Assembly: GCF_013201545.1 (NCBI RefSeq)
Contig: NZ_CP053746.1
Span: 2,197,001 to 2,261,000, forward strand
Source of the DNA: Pseudomonas graminis
GTDB taxonomy: Bacteria > Pseudomonadota > Gammaproteobacteria > Pseudomonadales > Pseudomonadaceae
DNA: 64,000 bases
Direction: 5' to 3'
Both the position numbers and the translations under genes were made by a program. How positions within the stretch are numbered: position 1 is the first letter of the stretch; each line of letters starts with the position of its first letter. A model generated the notes under the pieces. The model saw only the letters and a list, made by a program, of their open reading frames with translations, ran no database searches and had not been told where the DNA came from. Below are positions 16,328-25,867 of this stretch, piece after piece.

Positions 16328-18232
16328 ATGGCCAATCCCAGCGCTAGCTCTTATAACGCAGACGCCATCGAAGTCCTCTCGGGCCTCGACCCGGTCCGCA
16401 AACGGCCGGGCATGTACACCGACACCTCACGGCCCAACCACCTGGCGCAGGAAGTCATCGACAACAGCGTCGACGAAGCGCTGGCAGGCCACGCCCGCTC
16501 CGTGCAGGTCATTCTGCATGCCGACAATTCGCTGGAAGTCTCCGACGACGGCCGCGGCATGCCCGTGGACATCCACCCGGAAGAGGGCGTATCGGGCGTC
16601 GAGCTGATCCTCACCAAGCTCCACGCCGGCGGCAAGTTCTCCAACAAGAACTACCAGTTCTCCGGCGGCCTTCACGGCGTCGGGATTTCCGTGGTCAACG
16701 CGCTCTCGACCCAGGTACGGGTACGGGTCAAACGCGATGGCAACGAATATGAGATGACTTTTGCCGACGGCTACAAGGCCAGCGAACTGGCGGTGATTGG
16801 CACCGTCGGCAAGCGCAATACCGGCACCAGCGTGTACTTCGCGCCGGACCCCAAATACTTCGACACCCCGAAATTCTCGGTCAGCCGCCTCAAGCACGTG
16901 CTCAAGGCCAAGGCCGTTCTGTGCCCGGGCCTGCTAGTCAGTTTCGAGGACAAGGGCACCGGCGAGAAAGTCGAGTGGCATTACGAAGACGGCCTGCGCT
17001 CGTACCTGCAGGATTCGGTGTCTGACTTTCTGCGCCTGCCCGATGAGCCGTTCTGTGGCGTATTCGCAGGCAACAAAGAGGCCGTCGACTGGGCGCTGCT
17101 GTGGTTGCCCGAGGGCGGCGACAGCGTTCAGGAAAGCTACGTCAACCTGATCCCGACCGCTCAGGGCGGCACCCACGTCAATGGGCTGCGTCAGGGCCTG
17201 CTGGACGCGATGAGAGACTTCTGCGAGTTTCGTAACTTGCTGCCGCGCGGCGTGAAGCTGGCGCCCGAAGACGTCTGGGAGCGCATCGCTTTCGTGCTGT
17301 CGATGAAGATGCAAGAGCCACAGTTCTCCGGCCAGACCAAAGAGCGGCTGTCGTCCCGTGAGGCGGCAGCGTTCGTCTCCGGTGTGGTCAAGGATGCCTT
17401 CAGCCTGTGGCTCAACGCGCACCCGGAAATGGGCATGCAGCTGGCCGAACTGGCGATCAGCAACGCCGGCCGTCGTCTCAAGGCCAGCAAGAAGGTTGAG
17501 CGCAAACGCATCACGTCAGGTCCGGCCCTGCCGGGCAAACTGGCGGATTGCGCGGGTCAGGACCCGATGCGCTCCGAGCTGTTCCTGGTCGAAGGTGACT
17601 CTGCGGGCGGCTCCGCCAAACAGGCCCGGGACAAGGAATTTCAAGCGATCCTGCCGTTGCGCGGGAAGATCCTGAACACTTGGGAAGTCGACGGCGGCGA
17701 AGTACTCGCCAGCCAGGAAGTGCACAACATCGCCGTGGCGATCGGGGTTGATCCGGGCGCCGCGGACATGAGCCAGCTGCGCTACGGCAAAATCTGCATC
17801 CTCGCCGACGCTGACTCCGACGGCCTGCACATCGCGACGCTGCTGTGCGCCTTGTTCGTCCAGCATTTCCGCCCGCTGGTGGATGCGGGTCACGTCTATG
17901 TCGCCATGCCGCCGCTGTACCGCATCGACCTGGGCAAAGACATTTATTACGCCTTGGACGAAGCCGAGCGCGACGGCATCCTCGACCGGCTCGTGGCCGA
18001 GAAGAAACGCGGCAAGCCCCAGGTCACCCGATTCAAAGGTCTGGGTGAGATGAACCCGCCGCAGTTGCGCGAAACCACCATGGACCCGAATACCCGTCGC
18101 CTGGTGCAGCTGACCTTGGATGACTTCGCAGCCACGTCGGAAATGATGGACATGCTGCTGGCCAAAAAACGCGCGGGCGACCGCAAGAGCTGGCTCGAAT
18201 CCAAGGGCAATCTGGCCGAGGTGCTGGTCTGA
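16328..18232 (+). CDS. parE: DNA topoisomerase IV subunit B
   Basis: A 634-residue ATPase subunit of topoisomerase IV, which decatenates sister chromosomes with ParC. The GHKL ATP-binding site is complete: 'EVIDNSVDEALAG' (N box), 'DDGRGMPVDIH' (G1) and 'GGLHGVGISVVNAL' (G3). The C-terminal TOPRIM domain holds 'LFLVEGDSAGGSAKQ' and 'ILADADSDGLHI', and 'PLRGKILNTWEV' is the segment where fluoroquinolone changes are known to occur. Length matches the family. The stop overlaps the start of the next gene (TGATG). Confidence 0.97.
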   Translation: MANPSASSYNADAIEVLSGLDPVRKRPGMYTDTSRPNHLAQEVIDNSVDEALAGHARSVQVILHADNSLEVSDDGRGMPVDIHPEEGVSGVELILTKLHAGGKFSNKNYQFSGGLHGVGISVVNALSTQVRVRVKRDGNEYEMTFADGYKASELAVIGTVGKRNTGTSVYFAPDPKYFDTPKFSVSRLKHVLKAKAVLCPGLLVSFEDKGTGEKVEWHYEDGLRSYLQDSVSDFLRLPDEPFCGVFAGNKEAVDWALLWLPEGGDSVQESYVNLIPTAQGGTHVNGLRQGLLDAMRDFCEFRNLLPRGVKLAPEDVWERIAFVLSMKMQEPQFSGQTKERLSSREAAAFVSGVVKDAFSLWLNAHPEMGMQLAELAISNAGRRLKASKKVERKRITSGPALPGKLADCAGQDPMRSELFLVEGDSAGGSAKQARDKEFQAILPLRGKILNTWEVDGGEVLASQEVHNIAVAIGVDPGAADMSQLRYGKICILADADSDGLHIATLLCALFVQHFRPLVDAGHVYVAMPPLYRIDLGKDIYYALDEAERDGILDRLVAEKKRGKPQVTRFKGLGEMNPPQLRETTMDPNTRRLVQLTLDDFAATSEMMDMLLAKKRAGDRKSWLESKGNLAEVLV

Positions 18233-19209
18233 TGCGGGGTTGGTTTGCAGCGCTGTTGTTGATCGCCACGCCTGTTTTCGCTGCGCCGTTGCCCGAGCTC
18301 AAGCTGCTTTCGGAGCACCCGGTTGACGACATGATCGGCGGCAACCTGTCCGGGCTCGCGTCCTGCAATGGCGTGCTGTGGACCGTTTCGGATCGTGACG
18401 ACACGCTGCTCTATAGCCTCGACACCTCGGCAACGGTCTGGAAAGCCAAGGCGCAGACGCTGCAAATCCCGCCGATTCCGGACAGCGGGCTGTCGGCGAC
18501 CCTGCGCGGCATGGCCAAGGCTTCGGCGCTGATTCGCGGCGGCGACCTGGACTTCGAAGGTGTGAGTTGCGACGCGGCGGGCAACCGTTACATCGTCAGC
18601 GAAGCCTATGCCGCCGTCCTGAAAGTGCCGGTTGAAGGCGCGCCGGTCTGGCTGGAACTGCCCAGAAAAGTCATCGAGGAAGCGCAGTCGGCCGGGATGC
18701 TGCAGCATTTCAACGCCATCTTCGAAGGCATTGCAGTCAACCAGGCAGGCGATCAGCTATGGCTCGCCGCCGAGCGTGACAAGCGTGGTCTGTTGACCGC
18801 CAGGCTCGGCAAGGACGGCTGGGCCTGTGACGCCAGTTGCATTCTGCGAGTCGAGTCCGGCAATGATATTTTGCCGCCCGAGTTGGGTGGCAAACCGGTT
18901 TCCAAGGACTTTGCCGACATCTCGCTGTACAAGGGCAAGCTGTTCACCCTGGAGCGCGCGGCTTACCGAATCTGCCGCCGCACGCTGGCGACCGGTCAGC
19001 TGGAAGCCTGCTGGTCGTTTGCCAAAGAGGCACTTGAGCCGAACCGGCTGTATGACCAGAAATACGGCCTGACCGAAGCGCTGATCGTCGACGAAAAAGG
19101 CGCATGGGTCGGCACGGACAACAACTTCGGTGTCCGCGCCGATGGCGAAAAACGTCCCGTCGTCTGGCGCTTTGCCGCGCCCGAGGGTGGCTGGAGCCGC
19201 AAGCCTTGA
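18232..19209 (+). CDS. Secreted esterase-like/phytase-like beta-propeller protein
   Basis: A 325-residue protein with a clear Sec signal peptide (GWFAALLLIATPVFA). The mature part has repeated strand-rich blades ('LSGLASCNGVLWTVSDRDDTLLYSL', 'IFEGIAVNQAGDQLWLAAERD', 'GLTEALIVDEKGAWVGTDNN') of the phytase-like propeller domain (esterase-like activity of phytase family). Four or more cysteines suggest disulphides, in keeping with a periplasmic location. Its ATG overlaps the parE stop, so it is translationally coupled to a DNA-topology gene with which it has no obvious functional link. Substrate unknown. Confidence 0.8.
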   Translation: MRGWFAALLLIATPVFAAPLPELKLLSEHPVDDMIGGNLSGLASCNGVLWTVSDRDDTLLYSLDTSATVWKAKAQTLQIPPIPDSGLSATLRGMAKASALIRGGDLDFEGVSCDAAGNRYIVSEAYAAVLKVPVEGAPVWLELPRKVIEEAQSAGMLQHFNAIFEGIAVNQAGDQLWLAAERDKRGLLTARLGKDGWACDASCILRVESGNDILPPELGGKPVSKDFADISLYKGKLFTLERAAYRICRRTLATGQLEACWSFAKEALEPNRLYDQKYGLTEALIVDEKGAWVGTDNNFGVRADGEKRPVVWRFAAPEGGWSRKP

Positions 19210-19727
19210 CCCAGGCACTTCCCGGCAAACGCGCCGGGCGGCTGATGATGATCATCGCCTGGGCGGCGGCGCTGTTTCTGGCAACGCGGTTTTTTGGCGA
19301 GTGGGAGCAGCGTCAGGAAAATCCGAATACCATCGTCGCCTCCGAACACGGAGACGGTTACGTCGAGGTGAAACTGGCGAGCAATCGTGACGGACATTTC
19401 GTCATGACCGGGCAGATCAATACCCGCCCCGTGCAGTTCATGCTTGACACCGGTGCAACCAATGTCGCCGTGCCGGAGAGCGTCGCGCAGACGCTGCGCC
19501 TTGAGCGGGGCGAGCGCGTTCAGGTGAGCACGGCCAACGGACGCACCGATGCATTCCGGACCACCCTGCAGCGGTTGCAGATTGGCGACATCGTTCTGAA
19601 GAACGTGCGCGCCCTGGTGGTGCCCGGTCTGGACGGTGAACAGGTGCTGCTGGGCATGAGCGCCGTGAAACAACTCGAATTCACACAGCGCGGCGGCACA
19701 TTGCTGCTGCGCCAGACGACAAAATGA
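19206..19727 (+). CDS. Membrane-anchored retropepsin-like aspartic protease (TIGR02281 clan AA)
   Basis: About 173 residues starting at TTG 19206, which overlaps the previous stop (TTGA) and lies about eight bases after GGAG. There is one N-terminal membrane anchor (residues 13-30), then a periplasmic domain with the aspartic protease motif [14 protein letters not shown] (Asp near residue 78) and a '[12 protein letters not shown]' flap-like segment. A single catalytic Asp per chain implies a homodimer, as in retroviral proteases. It lies between the phytase-like gene and parC in a close-packed group. Confidence 0.85.
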   Translation: MTQALPGKRAGRLMMIIAWAAALFLATRFFGEWEQRQENPNTIVASEHGDGYVEVKLASNRDGHFVMTGQINTRPVQFMLDTGATNVAVPESVAQTLRLERGERVQVSTANGRTDAFRTTLQRLQIGDIVLKNVRALVVPGLDGEQVLLGMSAVKQLEFTQRGGTLLLRQTTK

Positions 19728-19737
19728 TGAGGCCCGC

Positions 19738-22005
19738 ATGAGCGACTCCCTTGACCTCAGCCTGGATGGCGTAGAACGCCGATCGCTGGCTGACTTCACC
19801 GAACAGGCCTATCTCAACTATTCCATGTACGTGATCATGGACCGGGCATTGCCGCATATCGGTGATGGCCTGAAGCCCGTGCAGCGACGCATTGTCTACG
19901 CGATGAGCGAGCTGGGCCTGGACGCCGACGCCAAGCACAAGAAGTCGGCACGTACCGTCGGTGACGTGCTCGGCAAGTTTCACCCCCACGGCGACTCGGC
20001 CTGCTACGAAGCCATGGTGCTGATGGCGCAACCCTTCAGCTATCGCTACACACTGGTCGACGGCCAGGGCAACTGGGGTGCGCCGGACGATCCCAAGTCA
20101 TTCGCGGCCATGCGCTACACCGAGGCGCGACTGTCGCGTTACTCCGAAGTGCTGCTTTCCGAGCTGGGACAGGGCACGGCGGACTGGGTGCCGAACTTCG
20201 ACGGCACCCTGGACGAGCCTGCTGTTTTGCCGGCGCGCCTGCCGAACATCCTGCTCAACGGCACTACCGGCATCGCTGTCGGCATGGCCACCGACGTACC
20301 TCCGCACAACCTGCGGGAGGTCGCTACAGCCTGCGTGCGTTTGCTCGATGAGCCCAAAGCAACGGTCGAACAGCTCTGTGAGCACATTCAGGGCCCGGAC
20401 TACCCGACCGAAGCGGAAATCATCACGCCCCGCGCCGACCTGCTGAAAATGTACGAAACCGGCAAGGGCTCGGTGCGTATGCGCGCCGTGTACCACATCG
20501 AAGACGGCGACATCATCGTCACCGCGCTGCCGCATCAGGTGTCCGGTGCCAAGGTGCTGGAGCAGATCGCGGCGATGATGCAGGCCAAGCCATCCAAAGC
20601 TCCGCAGATCGCTGACCTGCGTGACGAATCCGACCACGAAAACCCGTGCCGGATCGTGATCATTCCGGGGGCCCGCAAGCATTTTGACCACGATGCGCTG
20701 ATGCAGCACCTGTTCGCCAGCACTGAGCTGGAGTCGAGCTACAGGGTCAACATCAACATCATTGGCCTGGACGGCAAGCCGCAGCTGAAAAACCTGCGCG
20801 CATTGCTGGTCGAGTGGTTGGCGTTCCGGGTACAGACCGTGCGTCGTCGCCTGCAATTCCGCCTCGACAAGGTTGAGCGTCGCTTGCACCTGTTGGACGG
20901 TTTGTTGATCGCTTACCTCAACCTGGATGAAGTGATTCACATCATCCGCACCGAGGAGCACCCGAAAGCCGCGCTGATCGCTCGTTTCGCCCTGAGCGAA
21001 ATCCAGGCGGACTACATTCTCGACACCCGTTTGCGTCAGTTGGCGCGACTGGAAGAAATGAAGCTGCGTGCCGAGCAGGATGAATTGCTCAAGGAACAAG
21101 CCAAGCTGCAAGCCCTGCTGGGCAGCGAGGCCAAGCTGAAGAAACTGGTACGCACAGAGCTGATCAAGGATGCCGAAACCTATGGCGACGACCGCCGTTC
21201 GCCTATCGTCGAGCGCGCCGAAGCCAAAGCCCTGACCGAACACGATCTGCTGCCGAACGAGAAAGTGACGGTCGTGCTGTCGGAAAAAGGCTGGGTCCGT
21301 TCCGCCAAAGGTCATGAAATCGATGCCACCGGGCTCTCTTATAAAGCCGGAGATGGCTTCAAGGCCCTGGCGCCGGGTCGTTCCAACCAGTTTGCGGTGT
21401 TTATCGACTCCACCGGTCGCAGTTATTCGGTGCCGTCGCACACCTTGCCATCGGCCCGTGGCCAAGGCGAACCGCTGACCGGTCGTCTGACGCCGCCGCC
21501 CGGTGCGACATTCGAATGCGTGCTGTTGCCCGAGGATGACGCGCTGTACGTGGTTGCGTCCGATGCCGGCTACGGTTTCGTGGTCAAGGGTGAAGACCTG
21601 CAGGCCAAGAACAAAGCAGGCAAGGCGCTGTTGAGCCTGCCGGCCGGGGCCAAGGTGATCCTGCCGCGTCCGGTGCCGGATCGTGAACACAACTGGCTCG
21701 CCGCCGTGACCACCGAAGGCCGTTTGCTGGTGTTCAAAATCAGCGATCTCCCGCAGCTGGGCAAGGGCAAAGGCAACAAGATCATTGGCATTCCGGGCGA
21801 GCGCGTTGCCAGTCGAGAAGAGTACGTGACCGATCTGGCCGTTGTTCCTGACGGCGCCACGCTGGTGCTGCAGGCCGGCAAACGCAACCTGTCGCTCAAA
21901 CCCGACGATCTGGAGCACTACAAAGGCGAACGCGGACGACGGGGCAACAAACTCCCGCGTGGATTCCAGCGCGTCGATGCACTGTTGGTGGAAACCGCAG
22001 GCTAA
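19738..22005 (+). CDS. parC: DNA topoisomerase IV subunit A
   Basis: A 755-residue breakage-reunion subunit of topoisomerase IV. The catalytic tyrosine is Y127 ([11 protein letters not shown]). The quinolone-resistance region reads [11 protein letters not shown] at 81-91, with Ser87 and Glu91, the residues usually associated with susceptibility. The C-terminal domain shows the repeated beta-pinwheel blades that wrap DNA. Start ATG 19738, ten bases after the protease gene stop. It is the last gene of the parE-parC group; a hairpin (GTCGCTCT/AGAGCGAC, 22022-22048) follows without a T-run. Confidence 0.97.
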   Translation: MSDSLDLSLDGVERRSLADFTEQAYLNYSMYVIMDRALPHIGDGLKPVQRRIVYAMSELGLDADAKHKKSARTVGDVLGKFHPHGDSACYEAMVLMAQPFSYRYTLVDGQGNWGAPDDPKSFAAMRYTEARLSRYSEVLLSELGQGTADWVPNFDGTLDEPAVLPARLPNILLNGTTGIAVGMATDVPPHNLREVATACVRLLDEPKATVEQLCEHIQGPDYPTEAEIITPRADLLKMYETGKGSVRMRAVYHIEDGDIIVTALPHQVSGAKVLEQIAAMMQAKPSKAPQIADLRDESDHENPCRIVIIPGARKHFDHDALMQHLFASTELESSYRVNINIIGLDGKPQLKNLRALLVEWLAFRVQTVRRRLQFRLDKVERRLHLLDGLLIAYLNLDEVIHIIRTEEHPKAALIARFALSEIQADYILDTRLRQLARLEEMKLRAEQDELLKEQAKLQALLGSEAKLKKLVRTELIKDAETYGDDRRSPIVERAEAKALTEHDLLPNEKVTVVLSEKGWVRSAKGHEIDATGLSYKAGDGFKALAPGRSNQFAVFIDSTGRSYSVPSHTLPSARGQGEPLTGRLTPPPGATFECVLLPEDDALYVVASDAGYGFVVKGEDLQAKNKAGKALLSLPAGAKVILPRPVPDREHNWLAAVTTEGRLLVFKISDLPQLGKGKGNKIIGIPGERVASREEYVTDLAVVPDGATLVLQAGKRNLSLKPDDLEHYKGERGRRGNKLPRGFQRVDALLVETAG

Positions 22006-22185
22006 AGCGGTTGGTTTGGCGGTCGCTCTTCGTTTCGTCACGAGAGCGACGCAGAATCGCTGGAGTCAACGCGCATATTCACGGATGATATGACGTCCTC
22101 CGGCGCCGCTATGGCGGAATGCCTTCATGTTTTCAAAGTATTTAACAGCGTGGACGCGTTACACGGCGTCCACTTGGACGGGATG

Positions 22186-22893
22186 ATGAATTTTCTACGT
22201 GTTCCTTGTGTTCTGTTGTTGACCGGCGTTCTGGGTTTGGCCGGGTGCAGCGTTCATCAGCCCACGTCGCTCTATCAACTGGACAGCGGCGATCCTGGGC
22301 AACCGAAACACAGCGGCGGGCTCGCCGTTTTGCTGGGCCCTGTGACAATTGCCGACTATCTGCAACGTGAAACATTATTGCAGCGCCAACCCGATGGCAG
22401 CCTCAAGGCATCCACCGATGGTCGCTGGGCCGGCAGCCTGTCTGCTGACATCGATCAACTGCTTCTGCGCCAACTGGCCTGGAAACTCGACAGTCAACGT
22501 GTGGTTATGGCCCCCGCAGCGGCCAGCTTCACGCCGGATGCCCAGGTGGTGCTATCTATCACACGGCTGGATTCGGGCGAGAAACAGCCAGCGGTACTGG
22601 ATGCACAGTGGCGTTTGCTCGACCGGCGCGGAAACGTTCGCGACAGCAAGCTGATCCATCTGGAGGAACCGCACGCAGGCTCTTCAGCTGCACAGGTCAG
22701 GGCGCAAGGGATTTTGCTGCAGCGCCTGGCGGACAAGCTGAGCGTGGCCGTCAAGCCAATCGCCAATCAACCCTGGGTGGCGGATGTGCCTAAAAAGGCC
22801 ACAGCGCCGGCGAAAACCCGCACCGATCAGGACAAGCCCAAGATCCCGATGGCATCACCGATCCGCACCGATCTGGAAGTGTTCCGCTTCTAA
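22186..22893 (+). CDS. PqiC-like outer membrane lipoprotein
   Basis: About 235 residues. The start at 22186 gives a lipoprotein signal peptide with lipobox LAGC (LLTGVLGLAGCSVHQ); an in-frame reading from 22090 would place 32 extra residues before it and is unlikely. The mature domain has 'LYQLDSGDP', 'LAVLLGPVTIADYLQRETLLQR' and 'LSADIDQLLLRQLAWKLDS', typical of the PqiC/ABC-transport-auxiliary family. In E. coli PqiC works with PqiA and PqiB, MCE-type lipid-transport proteins; no such partner is present here. The gene ends in a strong bidirectional terminator. Confidence 0.8.
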   Translation: MNFLRVPCVLLLTGVLGLAGCSVHQPTSLYQLDSGDPGQPKHSGGLAVLLGPVTIADYLQRETLLQRQPDGSLKASTDGRWAGSLSADIDQLLLRQLAWKLDSQRVVMAPAAASFTPDAQVVLSITRLDSGEKQPAVLDAQWRLLDRRGNVRDSKLIHLEEPHAGSSAAQVRAQGILLQRLADKLSVAVKPIANQPWVADVPKKATAPAKTRTDQDKPKIPMASPIRTDLEVFRF

Positions 22894-22901
22894 GATTGGC
22901 G

Positions 22902-22941
22902 CCCACAAAAAAGCCCGCAGCAATGCGGGCTTTTTTGTGGG
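22902..22941. terminator. Bidirectional rho-independent terminator
   Basis: CCCACAAAAAAGCCCGCAGC followed by AATGCGGGCTTTTTTGTGGG forms a GC stem (GCCCGC/GCGGGC) flanked by complementary A and T runs, so it can end transcription of the plus-strand lipoprotein gene and the convergent YtjB-like gene. Confidence 0.92.
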
Positions 22942-22947
22942 TGACGT

Positions 22948-24477
22948 TTAGGCCTTGCGCGCCTCGTGCATGCGCGCCAGCTGGCGTTCCAGCATCGACG
23001 GGTACGGCTCCATCAGACGCTCCACACAGCTTGCACCTTCCGGGCTTGCAATCGGACGGATGCGCGCGCGCTGGCGGATGGTCGGGTCTTCGCTGATCTT
23101 ACGCTCCACCAGCAGCAGATTGCGGCTGTGCTGCGACAGGGCCAGGGCGTCCTGCGCGGTTTCAGTCAGCAGCAGATCGATCTGGTTCATGCCGTGCAAG
23201 CCTTCGCCCAGCGTCAGGCCCAGCTGCAATTGCAGGGTAATGCCACTGTCGGCGACTTCGATCTGCAACGCGTGGCTCAATGCACGCAGCAACTCGCCAC
23301 AGCAGATCGCATTGGTCAGATAGTCGTCGCCGCTGTCCTGGGTGCTGAACACCATTAGCGAACTGCCGTCGTTCAGGGTGTGCAGCTCGCTGTCGTAGAG
23401 CGAAGCGGCCTGATCAATACAGTCACGGTAGCGCTCGAGCAGCTCGGTCAGGCGTGTACGCGGCAGACGGCGCAGTTGCTCCTGCGAACCCAGCTGCACG
23501 GCCAGCACGGCGCTGTACTGCGGCTGCGATGGAACGACCGGAAGGATCGGACGCGGTGCGGGTTTTGGTACGGCAGGGGAGTGGTCGCGAAGGTCCGCAA
23601 ACGGATCCTCTTCGTCTTCTTCATCTTCCTCGGCAGAGATGCGTCGTGCCGGGATCACCGTTGCGCGCGGCTTTGGCACGTCATCGAAGTCAGGGTCGCT
23701 CAGGTCACTGCTGTCGAACTCCGGCGAAGTGTCTTCCTCGTCCTCGACCTGTGCAGGCTCGGGAATGGGCGCCGGTTCCGGTTCTGGCGGCGCGTAGGAA
23801 GTCTTCAACTGACGCGCCAGATCGCCGATCTCGTCCTGACGATCGGTGGCCGGCGTGTACGGATCGATGTAGCGCAGCCACATGCGCAGTTGCAGCATCG
23901 GCGTGGAAATATGTCGCCCAAGGCGCAGACTCAAGGCCAGTGCCAGTGCCAGCAGGATGCCGGCCAAAATCGCCATGCTCTGCAAGCTGATGGTCAGCGG
24001 CTGTTGGAACTGGGCCATGTCGAGGCTGATACGCAGCGTGCCGGCGACCACATCCTGGAAGGTGATCTTGATCTCGTAGAGACCTTCCGCCTCACCCAGC
24101 AAGCCGTTCTTCGGACGCTGACCGGCTTCGGCAAGAATGCGGTTGTCGGGGCTATAAATAGCCGCGTGGGCCACCAGCGGATTCTTCACCAGATTGCCCA
24201 GCAGCACATTGAGGCTGAGGATGTCGTTGGACACCAGCAATTCGGTGGCGGACGTGGCGGTCTGCGTGGTCAGGGCTTGCCCCAATGCGTCGGCCTGTTC
24301 GTGCATGGCTTGCTTGAATTGCAAACCCATGACGCAGGCGTAGATCACCAGAGCCAGCGCGACGAGGATCACGTTATGGCTGGCGATGCGCAAAGCAATC
24401 GGTACACGTCGATGACGCAATGCCCGGAAGATCAGCAAGAAGAAATTATCGGTTTTTACTGGCGTGGGCCGGTTCAC
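22948..24477 (-). CDS. AhpA/YtjB (SMP)-family membrane protein with a cyclase-like C-terminal domain
   Basis: About 509 residues from GTG 24477. There are two membrane segments (residues 35-53 and 166-186) enclosing a periplasmic loop ('LLVSNDILSLNVLLGNLVKNPLVAHAAIY'), then a HAMP-like linker, a Pro- and acidic-rich region (230-300, with EEDEEDEED) and a C-terminal domain (321-440). That last domain reads like a degenerate class III nucleotide cyclase: 'AVLAVQLGSQEQL', 'LNDGSSLMVFS' and 'LQLGLTLGEGLHG', with Q where the first metal Asp is expected. The gene is divergent from serB, as ytjB is in enteric bacteria. Role unknown; a signalling or regulatory one is inferred. Confidence 0.75.
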   Translation of the reverse strand: MNRPTPVKTDNFFLLIFRALRHRRVPIALRIASHNVILVALALVIYACVMGLQFKQAMHEQADALGQALTTQTATSATELLVSNDILSLNVLLGNLVKNPLVAHAAIYSPDNRILAEAGQRPKNGLLGEAEGLYEIKITFQDVVAGTLRISLDMAQFQQPLTISLQSMAILAGILLALALALSLRLGRHISTPMLQLRMWLRYIDPYTPATDRQDEIGDLARQLKTSYAPPEPEPAPIPEPAQVEDEEDTSPEFDSSDLSDPDFDDVPKPRATVIPARRISAEEDEEDEEDPFADLRDHSPAVPKPAPRPILPVVPSQPQYSAVLAVQLGSQEQLRRLPRTRLTELLERYRDCIDQAASLYDSELHTLNDGSSLMVFSTQDSGDDYLTNAICCGELLRALSHALQIEVADSGITLQLQLGLTLGEGLHGMNQIDLLLTETAQDALALSQHSRNLLLVERKISEDPTIRQRARIRPIASPEGASCVERLMEPYPSMLERQLARMHEARKA

Positions 24478-24607
24478 TGAGCACGGCTCTCGTGGTGAAG
24501 TTGGGGCGCAGTATAGCGAGCGACCCTGTGGCGGCAAAGCGCTGGCTGTGCCCGGCGGTCACTGAAAGTGCGTAGAATGCGGTTTTTTTCCACTGCGGGG
24601 GTGCGCC

Positions 24608-25825
24608 TTGCGCGAAATCGTCCTGATAAACATCACCGGTGAAGACCGTCCGGGTCTCACTGCGGCCATCACCGGTGTGCTGGCCCAAGGCGGCGTGAAC
24701 ATTCTCGACATCGGTCAGGCGGTGATTCACGACGCGCTGTCATTCGGCCTTTTGGTCAATATCCCCGACACCGAAGCAGGCGCGGCAGTGCGCCAGAACG
24801 TGCAAGCGACGGTCGACCAACTGGGTCAGCAAGTGCGCTTTACCCGCGTGTCAGAAGCTGATTATCAGCACTGGGTCGACGGCCAGGGCAAGGCGCGGCA
24901 TATCGTGACGCTGCTGACCCGCAGGGTCACCGCCGAGCAACTGCAGACGGTCAGCGCGATCACTGCCAAGTATGGTTTGAACATCGACCGCATCGACCGT
25001 CTCTCCGGGCGTATGCCGCTGGACGTGCCCACCGAGAAGAGCAAGGGTTGCATCGAGTTTTCCGTGCGCGGCGAGCCGGTCGATCCTCAGCAGATGCAGG
25101 CCGAATTCCTCCATGTTGCCCAGGAGCTGAACGTCGATATCGCGTTCCAGCAGGACTCTCTGTTCCGTCGCAACCGTCGTCTGGCGGTGTTCGACATGGA
25201 TTCAACGCTGATCGAAGCCGAGGTAATCGACGAACTGGCCAAAGCCCACGGCGTCGGCGAGCGCGTGTCGGAGATCACCGAGCGCGCCATGCGCGGCGAA
25301 CTGGACTTCCGCGCCAGTTTCAAAGAGCGACTGGCGCTGCTCAAAGGCCTGGATGTGAAGGTGCTGGACGAGATCGGCGCTTCGCTGCGTTTGACGGAAG
25401 GCGCTGAAACGCTGTTCGCCGAGCTCAAACGACTGGGCTATAAAACCGCGATCCTGTCGGGCGGTTTTACGTACTTCGCTCGCCAGCTGCAGGCCAAACT
25501 GGGCATCGACTACATCTTCGCCAACGAGCTGGAAGTGGTGGATGGGAAATGCACGGGCAACGCGATCGAACCGATTGTCGACGCCCAGCGCAAGGCCGAT
25601 CTGCTGCGCGAACTCGCCGGCAAGGAAGGGTTGAGTCTGGAGCAGACTATCGCAGTGGGCGATGGCGCCAATGACCTGCCGATGCTCGCGATAGCCGGGC
25701 TGGGTGTGGCGTTCCGTGCCAAGCCGTTGGTCAAGCAGTCGGCGAAGCAGGCCATCTCGACGCTGGGTCTGGATGGCGTGCTGTATTTGCTGGGATTCCG
25801 CGACCGGGAAGGGCGCAGCGCTTAA
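24608..25825 (+). CDS. serB: Phosphoserine phosphatase
   Basis: A 405-residue enzyme performing the last step of serine synthesis. It starts at TTG 24608 behind a G-rich ribosome-binding site. Two N-terminal ACT domains are seen (residues 3-80 and 95-175; the first opens with INITGEDRPGLTAAI). The HAD catalytic site is D196-x-D198 (FDMDSTLIEAE), with 'ILSGGFTYF' and 'AVGDGANDLPML' as the later motifs. This long form with paired ACT domains is usual in Pseudomonas. It is divergent from the YtjB-like gene and convergent with the PilZ-type gene. Confidence 0.96.
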   Translation: MREIVLINITGEDRPGLTAAITGVLAQGGVNILDIGQAVIHDALSFGLLVNIPDTEAGAAVRQNVQATVDQLGQQVRFTRVSEADYQHWVDGQGKARHIVTLLTRRVTAEQLQTVSAITAKYGLNIDRIDRLSGRMPLDVPTEKSKGCIEFSVRGEPVDPQQMQAEFLHVAQELNVDIAFQQDSLFRRNRRLAVFDMDSTLIEAEVIDELAKAHGVGERVSEITERAMRGELDFRASFKERLALLKGLDVKVLDEIGASLRLTEGAETLFAELKRLGYKTAILSGGFTYFARQLQAKLGIDYIFANELEVVDGKCTGNAIEPIVDAQRKADLLRELAGKEGLSLEQTIAVGDGANDLPMLAIAGLGVAFRAKPLVKQSAKQAISTLGLDGVLYLLGFRDREGRSA

Positions 25826-25867
25826 AGGCGTGGACGTTGAGGCATCTGCAAGGGATGCCTCGATGGC

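Noticed and set aside
20098..22041. Long antisense open frame (647 residues) opposite parC
   Set aside because: Typical GC-rich shadow frame on the strand opposite a strongly coding gene; amino acid composition (Gln, His, Arg, Val) is not protein-like and there is no known domain.
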